Shown one piece after another: positions 20,388-27,874 of a stretch of 64,000 nucleotides of DNA (the first letter of the stretch is position 1; the number at the start of each line of letters is the position of its first letter). Both the position numbers and the translations under genes were made by a program. Source of the stretch: Ferrimonas aestuarii. GTDB lineage: Bacteria > Pseudomonadota > Gammaproteobacteria > Enterobacterales > Shewanellaceae. The stretch is from the NCBI RefSeq assembly GCF_005116665.1, contig NZ_SWCJ01000009.1, positions 62,001 to 126,000 of the forward strand, given 5' to 3'. Below the pieces are notes generated by a model. The model saw only the letters and a program-made list of their open reading frames with translations. It was not told where the DNA came from and made no database searches.

Positions 20388-20663
20388 TTATTGCTGTTTC
20401 AACCACTCTTTATGGCTTTTCAGCAGATCTTCCGGTGGGGGCGGCAACTGAAGGTAGAAGCCCTTCTCGCTAAGATCCGCTTTGACCTTGTCAATGTTGG
20501 CGCTTCCCAACTGACTTAACTTAGACAGGGGCAGCAACATTACAAACTCAGGTTGACCGAAGGTTTCCATCAGCGCCTCAGGCACTTCAGAGAAATCATT
20601 TCGTTTATTTACATACAGATAGGTTTCTGCCTTGCGTTTACTTTTGTAGATAGCACAAATCAT
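20388..20663 (-). CDS. ycgL: YcgL domain protein
   Basis: This 91-residue protein begins MICAIYKSKRKAETYLYV and has the FVMLLPL and GFYLQLPPP blocks of the YcgL family. The family has a small alpha/beta fold and no established biochemical function. It is divergent from minC, as in many gammaproteobacteria, and is probably cotranscribed with the transglycosylase gene. Confidence 0.92.
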   Translation of the reverse strand: MICAIYKSKRKAETYLYVNKRNDFSEVPEALMETFGQPEFVMLLPLSKLSQLGSANIDKVKADLSEKGFYLQLPPPPEDLLKSHKEWLKQQ

Positions 20664-20785
20664 AGGTTTTCTGAAAAATTAACTAATTACGAACTTGCCT
20701 CAGATAGAGGGGCACTATACCATGCCACTCTATAAAAATAAGCGTAACCCAGCCCATTCGTGGCGTCACTTCGGGAAAAGAGTAG

Positions 20786-21439
20786 ATGCAGCAGTATGGC
20801 ATCGAGTTTACTAGCTCCAGCTTCACCTTATCGGTACTCAAAATCAGCGGCGATGACCTGTCATCTATAGAGCAAGCCCTGATCAATCACACCCAAAAAG
20901 CCCCTTCTCTGTTTGAGAATATGTCTTTGGTTCTGGACGTTTCTGCGCTGAGCAATCAAGTTGCACTTGCCGACGTCGTTGCCTTAGCGAAGCACCACAA
21001 GCTCCGCCCCATGGGGGTCCGTCACGCTCAAGCTGAACACAAAATTCAAGCTCAAGCTCTGGCGCTGCCACAACTTAACTCCCCTAAGGCCAACGCCAGC
21101 ACCGGCGCAGCGACCAAAGTGGTTCATCGCAGTGTTCGCTCTGGGCAACAGATCTATGCCCAAGGGGGCGATCTGGTCATTTTAGGGTCGGTAAGTAACG
21201 GTGCCGAGGTGATCGCCGACGGCAGCATTCACATTCTCGGAACCCTGCGAGGCCGCGCGATCGCCGGCGCTCAAGGGCAAACTGACGCCAGCGTGCTTGT
21301 TAAGGACCAGCAGGCCGAGATGATCTCCATCGGCGGCTACTTCTGGCTCAGCGACGCCATCAATCAAGAATACTGGCAGCAAAGCCTGTTGATCACTCAG
21401 AAAGAGGGTCAACTTCAATTTCAATCTATCTCAATTTAA
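20786..21439 (+). CDS. minC: Septum site-determining protein MinC
   Basis: MinC inhibits FtsZ polymerisation at the cell poles when recruited to the membrane by MinD. The 217-residue protein has the N-terminal FtsZ-inhibiting domain (about residues 1-95) and a C-terminal beta-helix domain with VRSGQQIYAQGGDLVILGSV and DGSIHILGTLRGRAIAGA, which binds MinD and FtsZ. The linker (about residues 85-112) is rich in Gln and Ala. It is the first gene of minCDE and is divergent from ycgL. Confidence 0.97.
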   Translation: MQQYGIEFTSSSFTLSVLKISGDDLSSIEQALINHTQKAPSLFENMSLVLDVSALSNQVALADVVALAKHHKLRPMGVRHAQAEHKIQAQALALPQLNSPKANASTGAATKVVHRSVRSGQQIYAQGGDLVILGSVSNGAEVIADGSIHILGTLRGRAIAGAQGQTDASVLVKDQQAEMISIGGYFWLSDAINQEYWQQSLLITQKEGQLQFQSISI

Positions 21440-21459
21440 CCACTCATTTAGGAAGGATT

Positions 21460-22272
21460 ATGGCTAAGGTCATCGTTGTCACCTCCGGCAAAGGCGGAGT
21501 CGGCAAAACCACCAGTTGTGCTGCCATCGGCATGGGCCTGGCGCAAGCTGGCCATAAAACCGTTATCATCGACTTTGATATCGGCCTGAGAAATCTCGAT
21601 CTGGTTATGGGCTGTGAACGCCGCGTGGTGTATGACTTTGTTAATGTCATCCATGGCGAAGCCAACCTAAACCAAGCGCTGATTAAAGATAAACGCTGCG
21701 AAAACCTGTTTATCCTGCCCGCGTCGCAGACCCGCGACAAAGATGCACTGGATAAGGAAGGGGTTGGTGCCGTATTGGACCAACTTAAACACGAGTTTGA
21801 ATTTGTTATTTGCGACAGCCCCGCTGGCATTGAAAACGGAGCCATGATGGCCCTGTACTATGCGGATGAAGCAGTAATTACCACCAACCCAGAGGTCTCT
21901 TCAGTTCGAGATTCCGATCGCATCATCGGCATGCTTCAGAGTAAGTCTCGCCGCGCCGAGCAAGGGTTGGAGCCCGTCGTGGAGCACCTGCTAGTGACGC
22001 GCTACAACCCTGAGCGTGTTGAGAAAGGCGAAATGCTCAGCATTGACGACATTACTGAAATTCTGGCTATCCCTTTGATGGGCGTTATTCCAGAGTCACA
22101 GGCGGTGCTTAATGCCTCTAACAAAGGAACACCGGTGATTCTCGATAGCGGCAGTGACGCAGGACAAGCCTACACCGATACCGTTGCCCGACTGCTTGGT
22201 GAAAGTCTTCCAATGCGATTTGTTGAACCAGAGAAGAAAGGCTTTTTAAAACGCCTATTTGGAGCTAGCTAA
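21460..22272 (+). CDS. minD: Septum site-determining ATPase MinD
   Basis: MinD is the ATPase that cycles on the membrane with MinE and recruits MinC. The 270-residue protein has the deviant Walker A motif SGKGGVGKTT (Lys11 and Lys16), DFDIGLRNLDL, and CDSPAGIENGA as Walker B. The C-terminal amphipathic membrane-targeting helix KKGFLKRLFGAS is intact. AGGAAGG precedes the start, 20 bp after minC, and the stop codon abuts the minE start. Confidence 0.98.
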   Translation: MAKVIVVTSGKGGVGKTTSCAAIGMGLAQAGHKTVIIDFDIGLRNLDLVMGCERRVVYDFVNVIHGEANLNQALIKDKRCENLFILPASQTRDKDALDKEGVGAVLDQLKHEFEFVICDSPAGIENGAMMALYYADEAVITTNPEVSSVRDSDRIIGMLQSKSRRAEQGLEPVVEHLLVTRYNPERVEKGEMLSIDDITEILAIPLMGVIPESQAVLNASNKGTPVILDSGSDAGQAYTDTVARLLGESLPMRFVEPEKKGFLKRLFGAS

Positions 22273-22530
22273 ATGTCGATCTTTGACTATTTCCGCAAAG
22301 AGGAGCCTAGCTCCGCCAAACTCGCTAAAGACCGCCTAAAAATCGTCGTGGCTCACGAACGCAGCCGTCGAGAAGGGCCTGACTTTTTGCCAGACCTTGA
22401 ACGCGACATCTTAAGGGTGCTGGCCAAATACGTTGAAGTCGACAGCGATCAGGTCAATATCCAGTTAGACAATAACGTCGATAACTGGCAAGTGCTCGAG
22501 CTTAATATCACACTGCCAAACTCAAACTGA
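22273..22530 (+). CDS. minE: Cell division topological specificity factor MinE
   Basis: MinE stimulates the MinD ATPase and drives pole-to-pole oscillation. The 85-residue protein has the N-terminal membrane and MinD-contact helix (MSIFDYFRK, KDRLKIVVAHERS) and a C-terminal topological specificity domain. It starts immediately after the minD stop, so translation is coupled. Downstream, the terminator hairpin of the operon is split by an insertion sequence. Confidence 0.97.
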   Translation: MSIFDYFRKEEPSSAKLAKDRLKIVVAHERSRREGPDFLPDLERDILRVLAKYVEVDSDQVNIQLDNNVDNWQVLELNITLPNSN

Positions 22531-22568
22531 TTGACCGCCAATAACGAAACAGGGAGCCGATGGCTTAA

Positions 22569-22600
22569 TGCCACTCGCTTAAGAGCGGGTGGCATTTTTA
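22569..22600 (+). terminator. Terminator-like hairpin at the left end of the insertion sequence
   Basis: TGCCAC and CGCT pair with AGCG and GTGGCA around TAAG, followed by TTTTTATT. It may restore termination downstream of minE and also overlaps the end of the transposase gene. Confidence 0.6.
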
Positions 22601-23910
22601 TTGGGATAGCGAGCTGGCTTTTTGAGCACTACTCGAGGATAGGGTTTTCGTTCTCTTTTCTTGGGCAATATGAAGCGCTTGCCATTGTCCCTTAAGGTCT
22701 TTAAGTGTTTCGGTATTGCGCCTGGGGTTCGGGTATCACTCGCCCAGATCATCTCATCCATTATCAAGAACAGCGCATTGATGAAGCTAACCCTCAGAGG
22801 GTCTACTTGGTACTGTTTGGCCATCTCGGCCATCTCGGCCATCTCCAGCCTAACAATGTTGTAGCTGGTTAAAATCCCCCACAGCTCTTGGTATATCCCC
22901 AGCTCCTTCTTGCTGTGTAACGTTGGCTTATTTTGCAGTTGGTACTGTTTCAGCTCGCCGTAGCCATGTTCTATCTCCCAGCGCTGCCAATAGACTCTGA
23001 CGAGGTCATCAAATGGGTAGCGTTCAGGGCATTGGCAAGAGGTGATAAAGCCCTTGATTTCTCCCTTCGGGGTTGGGATGAGAATGAGGCGAGCCTGCCA
23101 CGCTTTTCCAAGGTATGGAGCCTGTTTCTGAGCTTGCGGTGAAACAGGCATCTCGATGAGGTGGTCGTGTTCAGTGTAGGTTTCAATGACTTCATAGCTT
23201 ATCTTGGCCTTCATCGGCGTTAACCAGTGCGTGTTACTGCTCGCTCCACACCAACTGGTAAATAACTCCGCAGACATAAAGCCGCGGTCAAACAGCGTTA
23301 ATGAGTTATCAGGAGCAGAGCCGACGAGCTGCTGGGCATAGGATATTTCACTGTTCGTGACCGGACCAAAAGCCGCATCAGACAAGAGGTGGCTTCGTGT
23401 AGACATCAAGGTCACTGCCAATACCGTCGGAAACGACGCTCCCTTTTGAGCGAAACCAAAACGCTGATTTTCTTCAGTATTATGAGTCTTAAAGTAAGTG
23501 CCATCGACACTGAGAAGCTTGAGTCCGCATACTTCATCGAAGTCAGATTGCTGCTCCCACTGCTGAGCGGTGGTTTTAAACAGATAGCGCATGGGCTCTG
23601 CGCCTAGCCTTTCTTTGCCCTTGATAATGCTACTTGTTGCCATCGGTACGAGCTCACCATCGGAATCAGGAAATGCGAGTTCCAGCTTGTCACAAACATC
23701 CTGAATCGAGCGATTACGTTGAAGACCAATCCCTAGCACTAACCAAACCGCCTGCTCTGCGGGAAGACGGCGCTTTCTGACTGAAACGCGACCCGTTTGC
23801 TGAACCGCCTCTTCAACCCACTCCAAAGGGATGTGCTTGCTAAACACATCAATTGGACGCTCATGACAAAACTCGGCGGTAACCTGTAACTCTTTTGAAA
23901 ACTCAGACAT
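22579..23910 (-). CDS. IS4-family transposase
   Basis: This 443-residue transposase has the DDE residues in SVDGTYFKTH, LFDRGFMSAEL and the diagnostic IS4 signature YWQRWEIEHGYGELK, which fits Y-(2)-R-(3)-E-(6)-K exactly. An N-terminal region of about 80 residues resembles the IS4 transposase N-domain. The frame is intact, so the element may be active. A 9-bp unit repeated three times (22819-22845) encodes AEMAEMAEM, a possible slippage site. The gene ends only about 10 bp inside the left end of the element. Confidence 0.93.
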   Translation of the reverse strand: MSEFSKELQVTAEFCHERPIDVFSKHIPLEWVEEAVQQTGRVSVRKRRLPAEQAVWLVLGIGLQRNRSIQDVCDKLELAFPDSDGELVPMATSSIIKGKERLGAEPMRYLFKTTAQQWEQQSDFDEVCGLKLLSVDGTYFKTHNTEENQRFGFAQKGASFPTVLAVTLMSTRSHLLSDAAFGPVTNSEISYAQQLVGSAPDNSLTLFDRGFMSAELFTSWCGASSNTHWLTPMKAKISYEVIETYTEHDHLIEMPVSPQAQKQAPYLGKAWQARLILIPTPKGEIKGFITSCQCPERYPFDDLVRVYWQRWEIEHGYGELKQYQLQNKPTLHSKKELGIYQELWGILTSYNIVRLEMAEMAEMAKQYQVDPLRVSFINALFLIMDEMIWASDTRTPGAIPKHLKTLRDNGKRFILPKKRERKPYPRVVLKKPARYPNKNATRS

Positions 23911-24020
23911 AAAAAATCGGCCGCAACTGATGTTGCGGCCGATTATGAAGCCTCTGCAGGATCGTTCAACTAGCTAAAACGATCGGCATTAAGCCACTGG
24001 CTCCCTGTTTTTATGCATCA

Positions 24021-24602
24021 TCACCGTTTCTGATGCCGTTCTCTGTTTTCCGATTTCTCCCACTCACTTTTCTTCAGCAGCAGATAGATGGCACCGGTAC
24101 CACCGTGTTGTTTTTGCGCGGAGTGAAACGCCAATACTTGCGGGATCTGAGGCAACCAGTGGGCAACATGGCTTTTGAGTAACCCCTTAAACGGAGTGGT
24201 GTGCAGACCCTTGCCATGCAGTACCAGCGCACAACGCACTTCAATGCGCTGGCAGTCCTCAATAAATTGTAACAGTGCCTGTTTGGCCTCATTCACTGAG
24301 TGGCCATGAAGATCCAACCGAGCATCCAACTGATACTTACCAAGGCGCAAATTCTTATACACACCATGCTGAACACCAGGGCGAACAAACTCGATGGGAT
24401 CTTCAGGAGCAATCAACATCAAGCCGTGATCGCTCAACCCTTGCCCCTCAGAAGTTTGTTCTGCTTGAGCGGATTGTCGCCGCGCCAACTGCGCTTCAGT
24501 TGGCGACATCGGTTTATGTAATGAGCTGCGAGTGTCGCTTTTAGCCATGGGCTTCACATCCGCCATCTCAGTTAAAAACTCTTCCATTTCACTGGTCGAC
24601 AT
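24021..24602 (-). CDS. smrA: Smr domain DNA endonuclease SmrA (YdaL)
   Basis: The start is placed at complement 24600-24602 (MSTSEMEEFL), because GGAGG lies inside the longer frame, seven bases before this ATG. The 193-residue product carries a C-terminal Smr domain with ARLDLHGHSVNEAK, VLHGKGLH and HGGTGAIYLLLKK, and an N-terminal region with EFVRPGVQHGVYKNLRLGKY, typical of SmrA. Smr domains have nicking endonuclease activity in vitro; the in vivo role is not settled. It converges on minE, with the insertion sequence in between. Confidence 0.9.
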   Translation of the reverse strand: MSTSEMEEFLTEMADVKPMAKSDTRSSLHKPMSPTEAQLARRQSAQAEQTSEGQGLSDHGLMLIAPEDPIEFVRPGVQHGVYKNLRLGKYQLDARLDLHGHSVNEAKQALLQFIEDCQRIEVRCALVLHGKGLHTTPFKGLLKSHVAHWLPQIPQVLAFHSAQKQHGGTGAIYLLLKKSEWEKSENRERHQKR

Positions 24603-24793
24603 CTCTACCTCCGTCACGCTGCTTTTGTACTAGTATACCCAAAGCCAAACTCACGCCGACCCTAATGGGTTTTGATCGCCTACAAAACGTGCATCCAGAC
24701 ACCTTTGATAAACTTTGCAACGGTTTAACCCTTTACAGCATGGCTAATCAGCAGCGATAGTTACCCCGTGTATCGAGTTTGGAGCACATCTAG

Positions 24794-25345
24794 GTGCGAG
24801 CGTTATCTTTAATATTGACATTGCTGGTCTGTTTTAGTGCCAGAGCCAGCAATGAGATAAATACAGAAATTAACCAGATCTATGCCAAGTTATCTGTTGC
24901 CTACGACAACTTGAAGACAGACGATCTCATTCAGTTTTACAGCGATAACGCTTGCTTAATCAGTGCTTCCAAAGAGGAAGGACTGCTTAATGGCCGACAG
25001 CAGATAGCCGAAGGCATTGATGATTGGTTTCAGGAGATCCGCCAGCGAGGCGCACAGCTCAAAGTTCACTACCGAGTTGTTAATCGTCAGATGAGTGCCG
25101 ATACCGTAATTGACTCTGGGTACTATCTGGTGGTCTACACACCAGCCAAAAGCACCGAGCAGCCGGCGAGCGAATTCGTTGGTAAGTACATTATGAGCTT
25201 CCAACGTAATCAAGATAAACATTGGCAGATCATCAGCGAGTCGGCTAACCGTACCAAATCTGAAAAGTTCCTAAACAGTCCTCGCCAAGAGGAACTGTTC
25301 TATCAGGAATACCAGCGCTCACCGACCACAAGAGTTAATCCTTAA
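24794..25345 (+). CDS. Secreted NTF2-like (SnoaL/DUF4440-type) protein
   Basis: The GTG start follows GGAGCACATCTAG. The 183-residue product begins with a signal peptide (MRALSLILTLLVCFSARAS). The remainder has the alpha+beta cone pattern of NTF2-like proteins, with NEINTEINQIYAKLSVAYDN, QFYSDNACLIS and WQIISESANR. It is probably periplasmic. Its stop overlaps the next start by one base (TAATG), so the two are cotranscribed. No catalytic residues can be assigned. Confidence 0.7.
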   Translation: MRALSLILTLLVCFSARASNEINTEINQIYAKLSVAYDNLKTDDLIQFYSDNACLISASKEEGLLNGRQQIAEGIDDWFQEIRQRGAQLKVHYRVVNRQMSADTVIDSGYYLVVYTPAKSTEQPASEFVGKYIMSFQRNQDKHWQIISESANRTKSEKFLNSPRQEELFYQEYQRSPTTRVNP

Positions 25346-25809
25346 TGACCCAAGTCTGTTATTGCGGCGCAAGCACCGCATTCGAGCAATGTTGCCAGCC
25401 ATTGCATCAACTCCACATTGATGCCCTAACGCCGGAACAACTAATGCGCTCGCGCTACAGCGCTTTTGTGACTGGAGACGCGCAATATCTGTTTGACACT
25501 CATCATCCTGAATATCGCAGTGGATTGAATGTCACCGAACTGGCGCAGGCCTGTAAGCAAAGCAAATTTGTAGGCTTGGAGATCGTGGATGCGCCACCCC
25601 CGTCCACATCCAGTGGAGAGGTGGAATTCAAAGCGTGGTATCAACAGGGAAAAGAGGTGTTGGCGTTGTGGGAACGATCGCAATTTTCCAAAGTTGACGG
25701 TCTTTGGAAATACTGCCGAGGTGAAATCAAACCCACCATCAAGCTCGGCCGCAATGACCCCTGCCCTTGTGGGTGTGGCCTGAAAGCCAAAAAGTGCTTA
25801 CTTGGATAA
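25345..25809 (+). CDS. ychJ: YchJ family protein with two SEC-C metal-binding motifs
   Basis: This 154-residue protein has an N-terminal cysteine motif CYCGASTAFEQCC and a C-terminal SEC-C motif NDPCPCGCGLKAKKC; both are expected to bind zinc. The middle has the YchJ NTF2-like domain (LMRSRYSAFVTGDAQYLFDT). Function is unknown beyond metal binding. It is translationally coupled to the upstream secreted protein gene, an unusual pairing of a secreted and a cytoplasmic NTF2-fold protein. Confidence 0.88.
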   Translation: MTQVCYCGASTAFEQCCQPLHQLHIDALTPEQLMRSRYSAFVTGDAQYLFDTHHPEYRSGLNVTELAQACKQSKFVGLEIVDAPPPSTSSGEVEFKAWYQQGKEVLALWERSQFSKVDGLWKYCRGEIKPTIKLGRNDPCPCGCGLKAKKCLLG

Positions 25810-25827
25810 CGCTAGCCATTGCCCACG

Positions 25828-25855
25828 AAAAAGGAGTGCAGATGCACTCCTTTTT
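25828..25855. terminator. Bidirectional terminator between ychJ and the YfcZ-like gene
   Basis: AAAAAGGAGTGCA/TGCACTCCTTTTT with a 2-nt spacer at the centre. Confidence 0.88.
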
Positions 25856-25912
25856 AATGCCGCACCCAATCAATAACTGGCTGGAACCGGCAGTGAGTCT
25901 CTGACTCGCAGT

Positions 25913-26200
25913 TTAAGCCAAAGACATTTCAAAAATGATCCGCTCTGCCGCGCAGCTGAATACCAATTTGGCGTTCAGTTCACTTTTGTCGGAATCCCAA
26001 TGAGTTTCAGAGGAAACCGAATCGCCAAAGCGCTTCTCTGCACGCTCTCGGTAGGATGCAAAAAACGCCAAGGCAGCCGCTTCATTTTGAGCCTGAATAG
26101 GCAGGTTCAGTACGTTGTCTTCTTCCGCGATAATGGAACCGATGTCCATAAATACGCCACAAGCGTCGCAAGCTACGTCTTGATTCTCAGTGTTCATCAA
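25913..26200 (-). CDS. YfcZ/YiiS family protein (DUF406)
   Basis: This 95-residue protein contains CDACGVFMDIGSII near the N-terminus and LVFSCAAERIIFEMSL at the C-terminus, matching the YfcZ/YiiS family (C-x-C/MD-x-G start and FxCxAExxIFxxxL end). The function of the family is unknown. It is monocistronic on the reverse strand. Confidence 0.85.
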   Translation of the reverse strand: MMNTENQDVACDACGVFMDIGSIIAEEDNVLNLPIQAQNEAAALAFFASYRERAEKRFGDSVSSETHWDSDKSELNAKLVFSCAAERIIFEMSLA

Positions 26201-26350
26201 AACCTCTGGGTAGACTGAGTAAAATTCAGTGAAATTATAGCCCTTGAGCCTGGTCTTAATATGCGAACCAGATCACACACTGATGGAGATGACGGTTAAA
26301 AGGTCGAACCAATTTGAGGGGCTTTCGGAAAGCAGCGGTGATAAAACTTA

Positions 26351-26851
26351 TCAGGCAACCGCAGCGATTGCGGAGGATTGAAGACGCTGAGCCGCTAACA
26401 GTTGCCCCAAAGGCCACGTTTTTGGAGGCTGCACGGACTTGGCTTTCTCAAAATCTGCAACATTCGGTGGGCAATTTTCAAGGGCTTGCTGAACACCGTG
26501 TGGGTGACTGCCCTGATAGCTAAGTGCATCTGGCTTTAAGCAATGCTGCAAACGGCTTTGAACCAAATCGGACTTTTGAAAGGCATCGGCAATCTTAACC
26601 GAGCGCTGGGGTTGCTGGTATTCCCCTAGCATTGGCTCTGGCTCAGGTAATTGAAACTGCTCACGCAGATCTTTTGATGGTTTTTCATCCGGTTTTGGCA
26701 GTTGGAATTCACCATGCAGACGGACGTCTTGCGACAGCATGGCTAACATTAAGCCAAAGTCGCTACGTCTATCTGTTTGAATGGCTTGACCAAGCGCATC
26801 GCCTAGTTGCCATTCATTGACCAAGATGGCCTGAGTCTGCATAGAAAACAT
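26351..26851 (-). CDS. VC2046/SO_2500-like hypothetical protein
   Basis: The 166-residue protein has a conserved-looking N-terminus (LVNEWQLGDALGQAIQ, RRSDFGLMLAMLSQDVR) followed by a proline- and glutamine-rich middle (QLPEPEPMLGEYQQPQ). The pattern reminds me of the VC2046/SO_2500 family of vibrios and Shewanella, which has no known function. The start could be the first or fourth codon; neither has a strong ribosome site. It is upstream of, and divergent from, the tRNA-Tyr array. Confidence 0.55.
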   Translation of the reverse strand: MFSMQTQAILVNEWQLGDALGQAIQTDRRSDFGLMLAMLSQDVRLHGEFQLPKPDEKPSKDLREQFQLPEPEPMLGEYQQPQRSVKIADAFQKSDLVQSRLQHCLKPDALSYQGSHPHGVQQALENCPPNVADFEKAKSVQPPKTWPLGQLLAAQRLQSSAIAAVA

Positions 26852-26922
26852 CCAAAAATCGTTGATTCAATGACTTTATCGGCGCAAAGGCATAAAACTT
26901 TAGGAAAATTCTCAATTACTTC

Positions 26923-26950
26923 TTTACAGGCTGCGAAGCTTTGATAGTAT
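26923..26950 (+). promoter_or_regulatory. Promoter of the tRNA-Tyr array
   Basis: TTTACA (26923-26928), 16-bp spacer, TAGTAT (26945-26950), then AGCCGCCGC. The GC-rich discriminator is typical of stable RNA promoters under stringent control. Confidence 0.65.
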
Positions 26951-27020
26951 AGCCGCCGCAGTTGAGGGACAGAGAGCAAAACAAATTTGCGCAAGTCCTC
27001 AACTACAATTCGAAAGAATT

Positions 27021-27091
27021 GAACCCCGTGGAGGGGTTCCCGAGTGGCCCCAAAAGGCATTGTGATCAGACTGGTCTGATTCCTTGGCCAC
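27021..27091 (+). ncRNA. tRNA-Tyr-derived hairpin element 1
   Basis: The element copies the tRNA-Tyr 5' half and then diverges. It can fold as GAACCCC/GGGGTTC (27021-27027 with 27033-27039) around a GTGGA loop, then GTGGCC/GGCCAC (27044-27049 with 27086-27091) enclosing ATCAGAC/GTCTGAT. It has no anticodon stem of tRNA form, T arm or CCA end, so it is not a tRNA. Confidence 0.6.
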
Positions 27092-27144
27092 ACGAATATC
27101 GTGTTAGATAGAAGCACGCTAAACAATCTATTAGAGAATTCCGT

Positions 27145-27229
<85 letters not shown>

Positions 27230-27299
27230 TCATTTCGCTAGGCTCATTAGAGTTAAGCAAGTAACGTGTTAGATAGAAGCACATAAAACAGCCTATCTA

Positions 27300-27371
27300 G
27301 AGAACTCCGTGGAGAGTTCTCGAGTGGCCCCAAAAGGCATTGTGATCAGACTGGTCTGATTCCTTGGCCAC
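27300..27371 (+). ncRNA. tRNA-Tyr-derived hairpin element 2
   Basis: Same layout as element 1. The first stem is GAGAACTC/GAGTTCTC (27300-27307 with 27314-27321), a perfect 8 bp whose sequence differs from element 1 on both sides. The second is GTGGCC/GGCCAC (27324-27329 with 27366-27371). The core between the outer arms is identical to element 1. Confidence 0.6.
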
Positions 27372-27414
27372 GCAACAACCGTGTTAGATAGAAGCACACT
27401 AAATAATCTATCTA

Positions 27415-27486
27415 GAGAACTCCGTGGAGGGTTCTCAAGTGGCCCCCAAAGGCATTGTGATCAGACTGGTCTGATTCCTTGGCCAC
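27415..27486 (+). ncRNA. tRNA-Tyr-derived hairpin element 3
   Basis: First stem GAGAAC/GTTCTC (27415-27420 with 27431-27436), extendable by a T-G wobble. Second stem GTGGCC/GGCCAC (27439-27444 with 27481-27486) with the conserved ATCAGAC/GTCTGAT inside. Confidence 0.6.
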
Positions 27487-27540
27487 TAAACTACCGTGTT
27501 AGATAGAAGCACACTAAATAATCTATCTAGAGAACTCCGT

Positions 27541-27625
<85 letters not shown>

Positions 27626-27704
27626 TCATTTCGCTAAGCTCATGAGAGTTAAGCCGAAACGTGTTAGATAGAAGCACATTAAACAATCTATTAGAGAATT
27701 CCGT

Positions 27705-27789
<85 letters not shown>

Positions 27790-27796
27790 TCATCCT

Positions 27797-27825
27797 AAAA
27801 GCCAGCTCATTGAGCTGGCTTTTTT
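27797..27825 (+). terminator. Terminator of the tRNA-Tyr array
   Basis: AAAAGCCAGCTCA then TGAGCTGGCTTTTTT, strong stem with T tail. Confidence 0.92.
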
Positions 27826-27874
27826 GTCATCTGCTGTTCATACCATGGTTACCTAGACGTCACTTTGCTCATCT

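Larger units (their letters stand above)
22569..23988 (-). mobile_element. IS4-family insertion sequence, about 1.42 kb, TTAA target duplication
   Basis: The proposed ends are TGCCACTCG at the left and, read inward from the right, TGCCGATCG. They agree at about 11 of the first 15 positions, and TGCCGATC resembles the end of IS4. Direct TTAA copies flank it at 22565-22568 and 23989-23992. It carries one intact transposase gene. The left end contains its own hairpin with a T run that would terminate transcripts arriving from minE. The exact ends are my interpretation; the alternative is that the outer inverted repeat belongs to the element. Confidence 0.75.
22547..24010. repeat. Terminator hairpin of minE/smrA split by an insertion sequence
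   Basis: Left arm AAACAGGGAGCCGATGGC (22547-22564) and right arm GCCACTGGCTCCCTGTTT (23993-24010) form a near-perfect inverted repeat, followed by five Ts toward 24013. If the element is removed and one TTAA kept, the result is a continuous hairpin with a TTAA loop between convergent minE and smrA. It is therefore the old bidirectional terminator, not the ends of the transposon, although it could be mistaken for long terminal repeats. Confidence 0.7.

Noticed and set aside
22536..24021. Target duplication of 10-13 bp for the insertion sequence
   Set aside because: Flanks outside the long inverted repeat do not match directly; only TTAA is duplicated, so the long repeat was reinterpreted as a split terminator.
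27064..27085. FadR-like core ACTGGTCTGA in the tRNA-Tyr-derived hairpins
   Set aside because: The match comes from the self-complementary ATCAGAC/GTCTGAT stem and lacks the right half of the FadR consensus; position inside a transcribed RNA array makes an operator unlikely.
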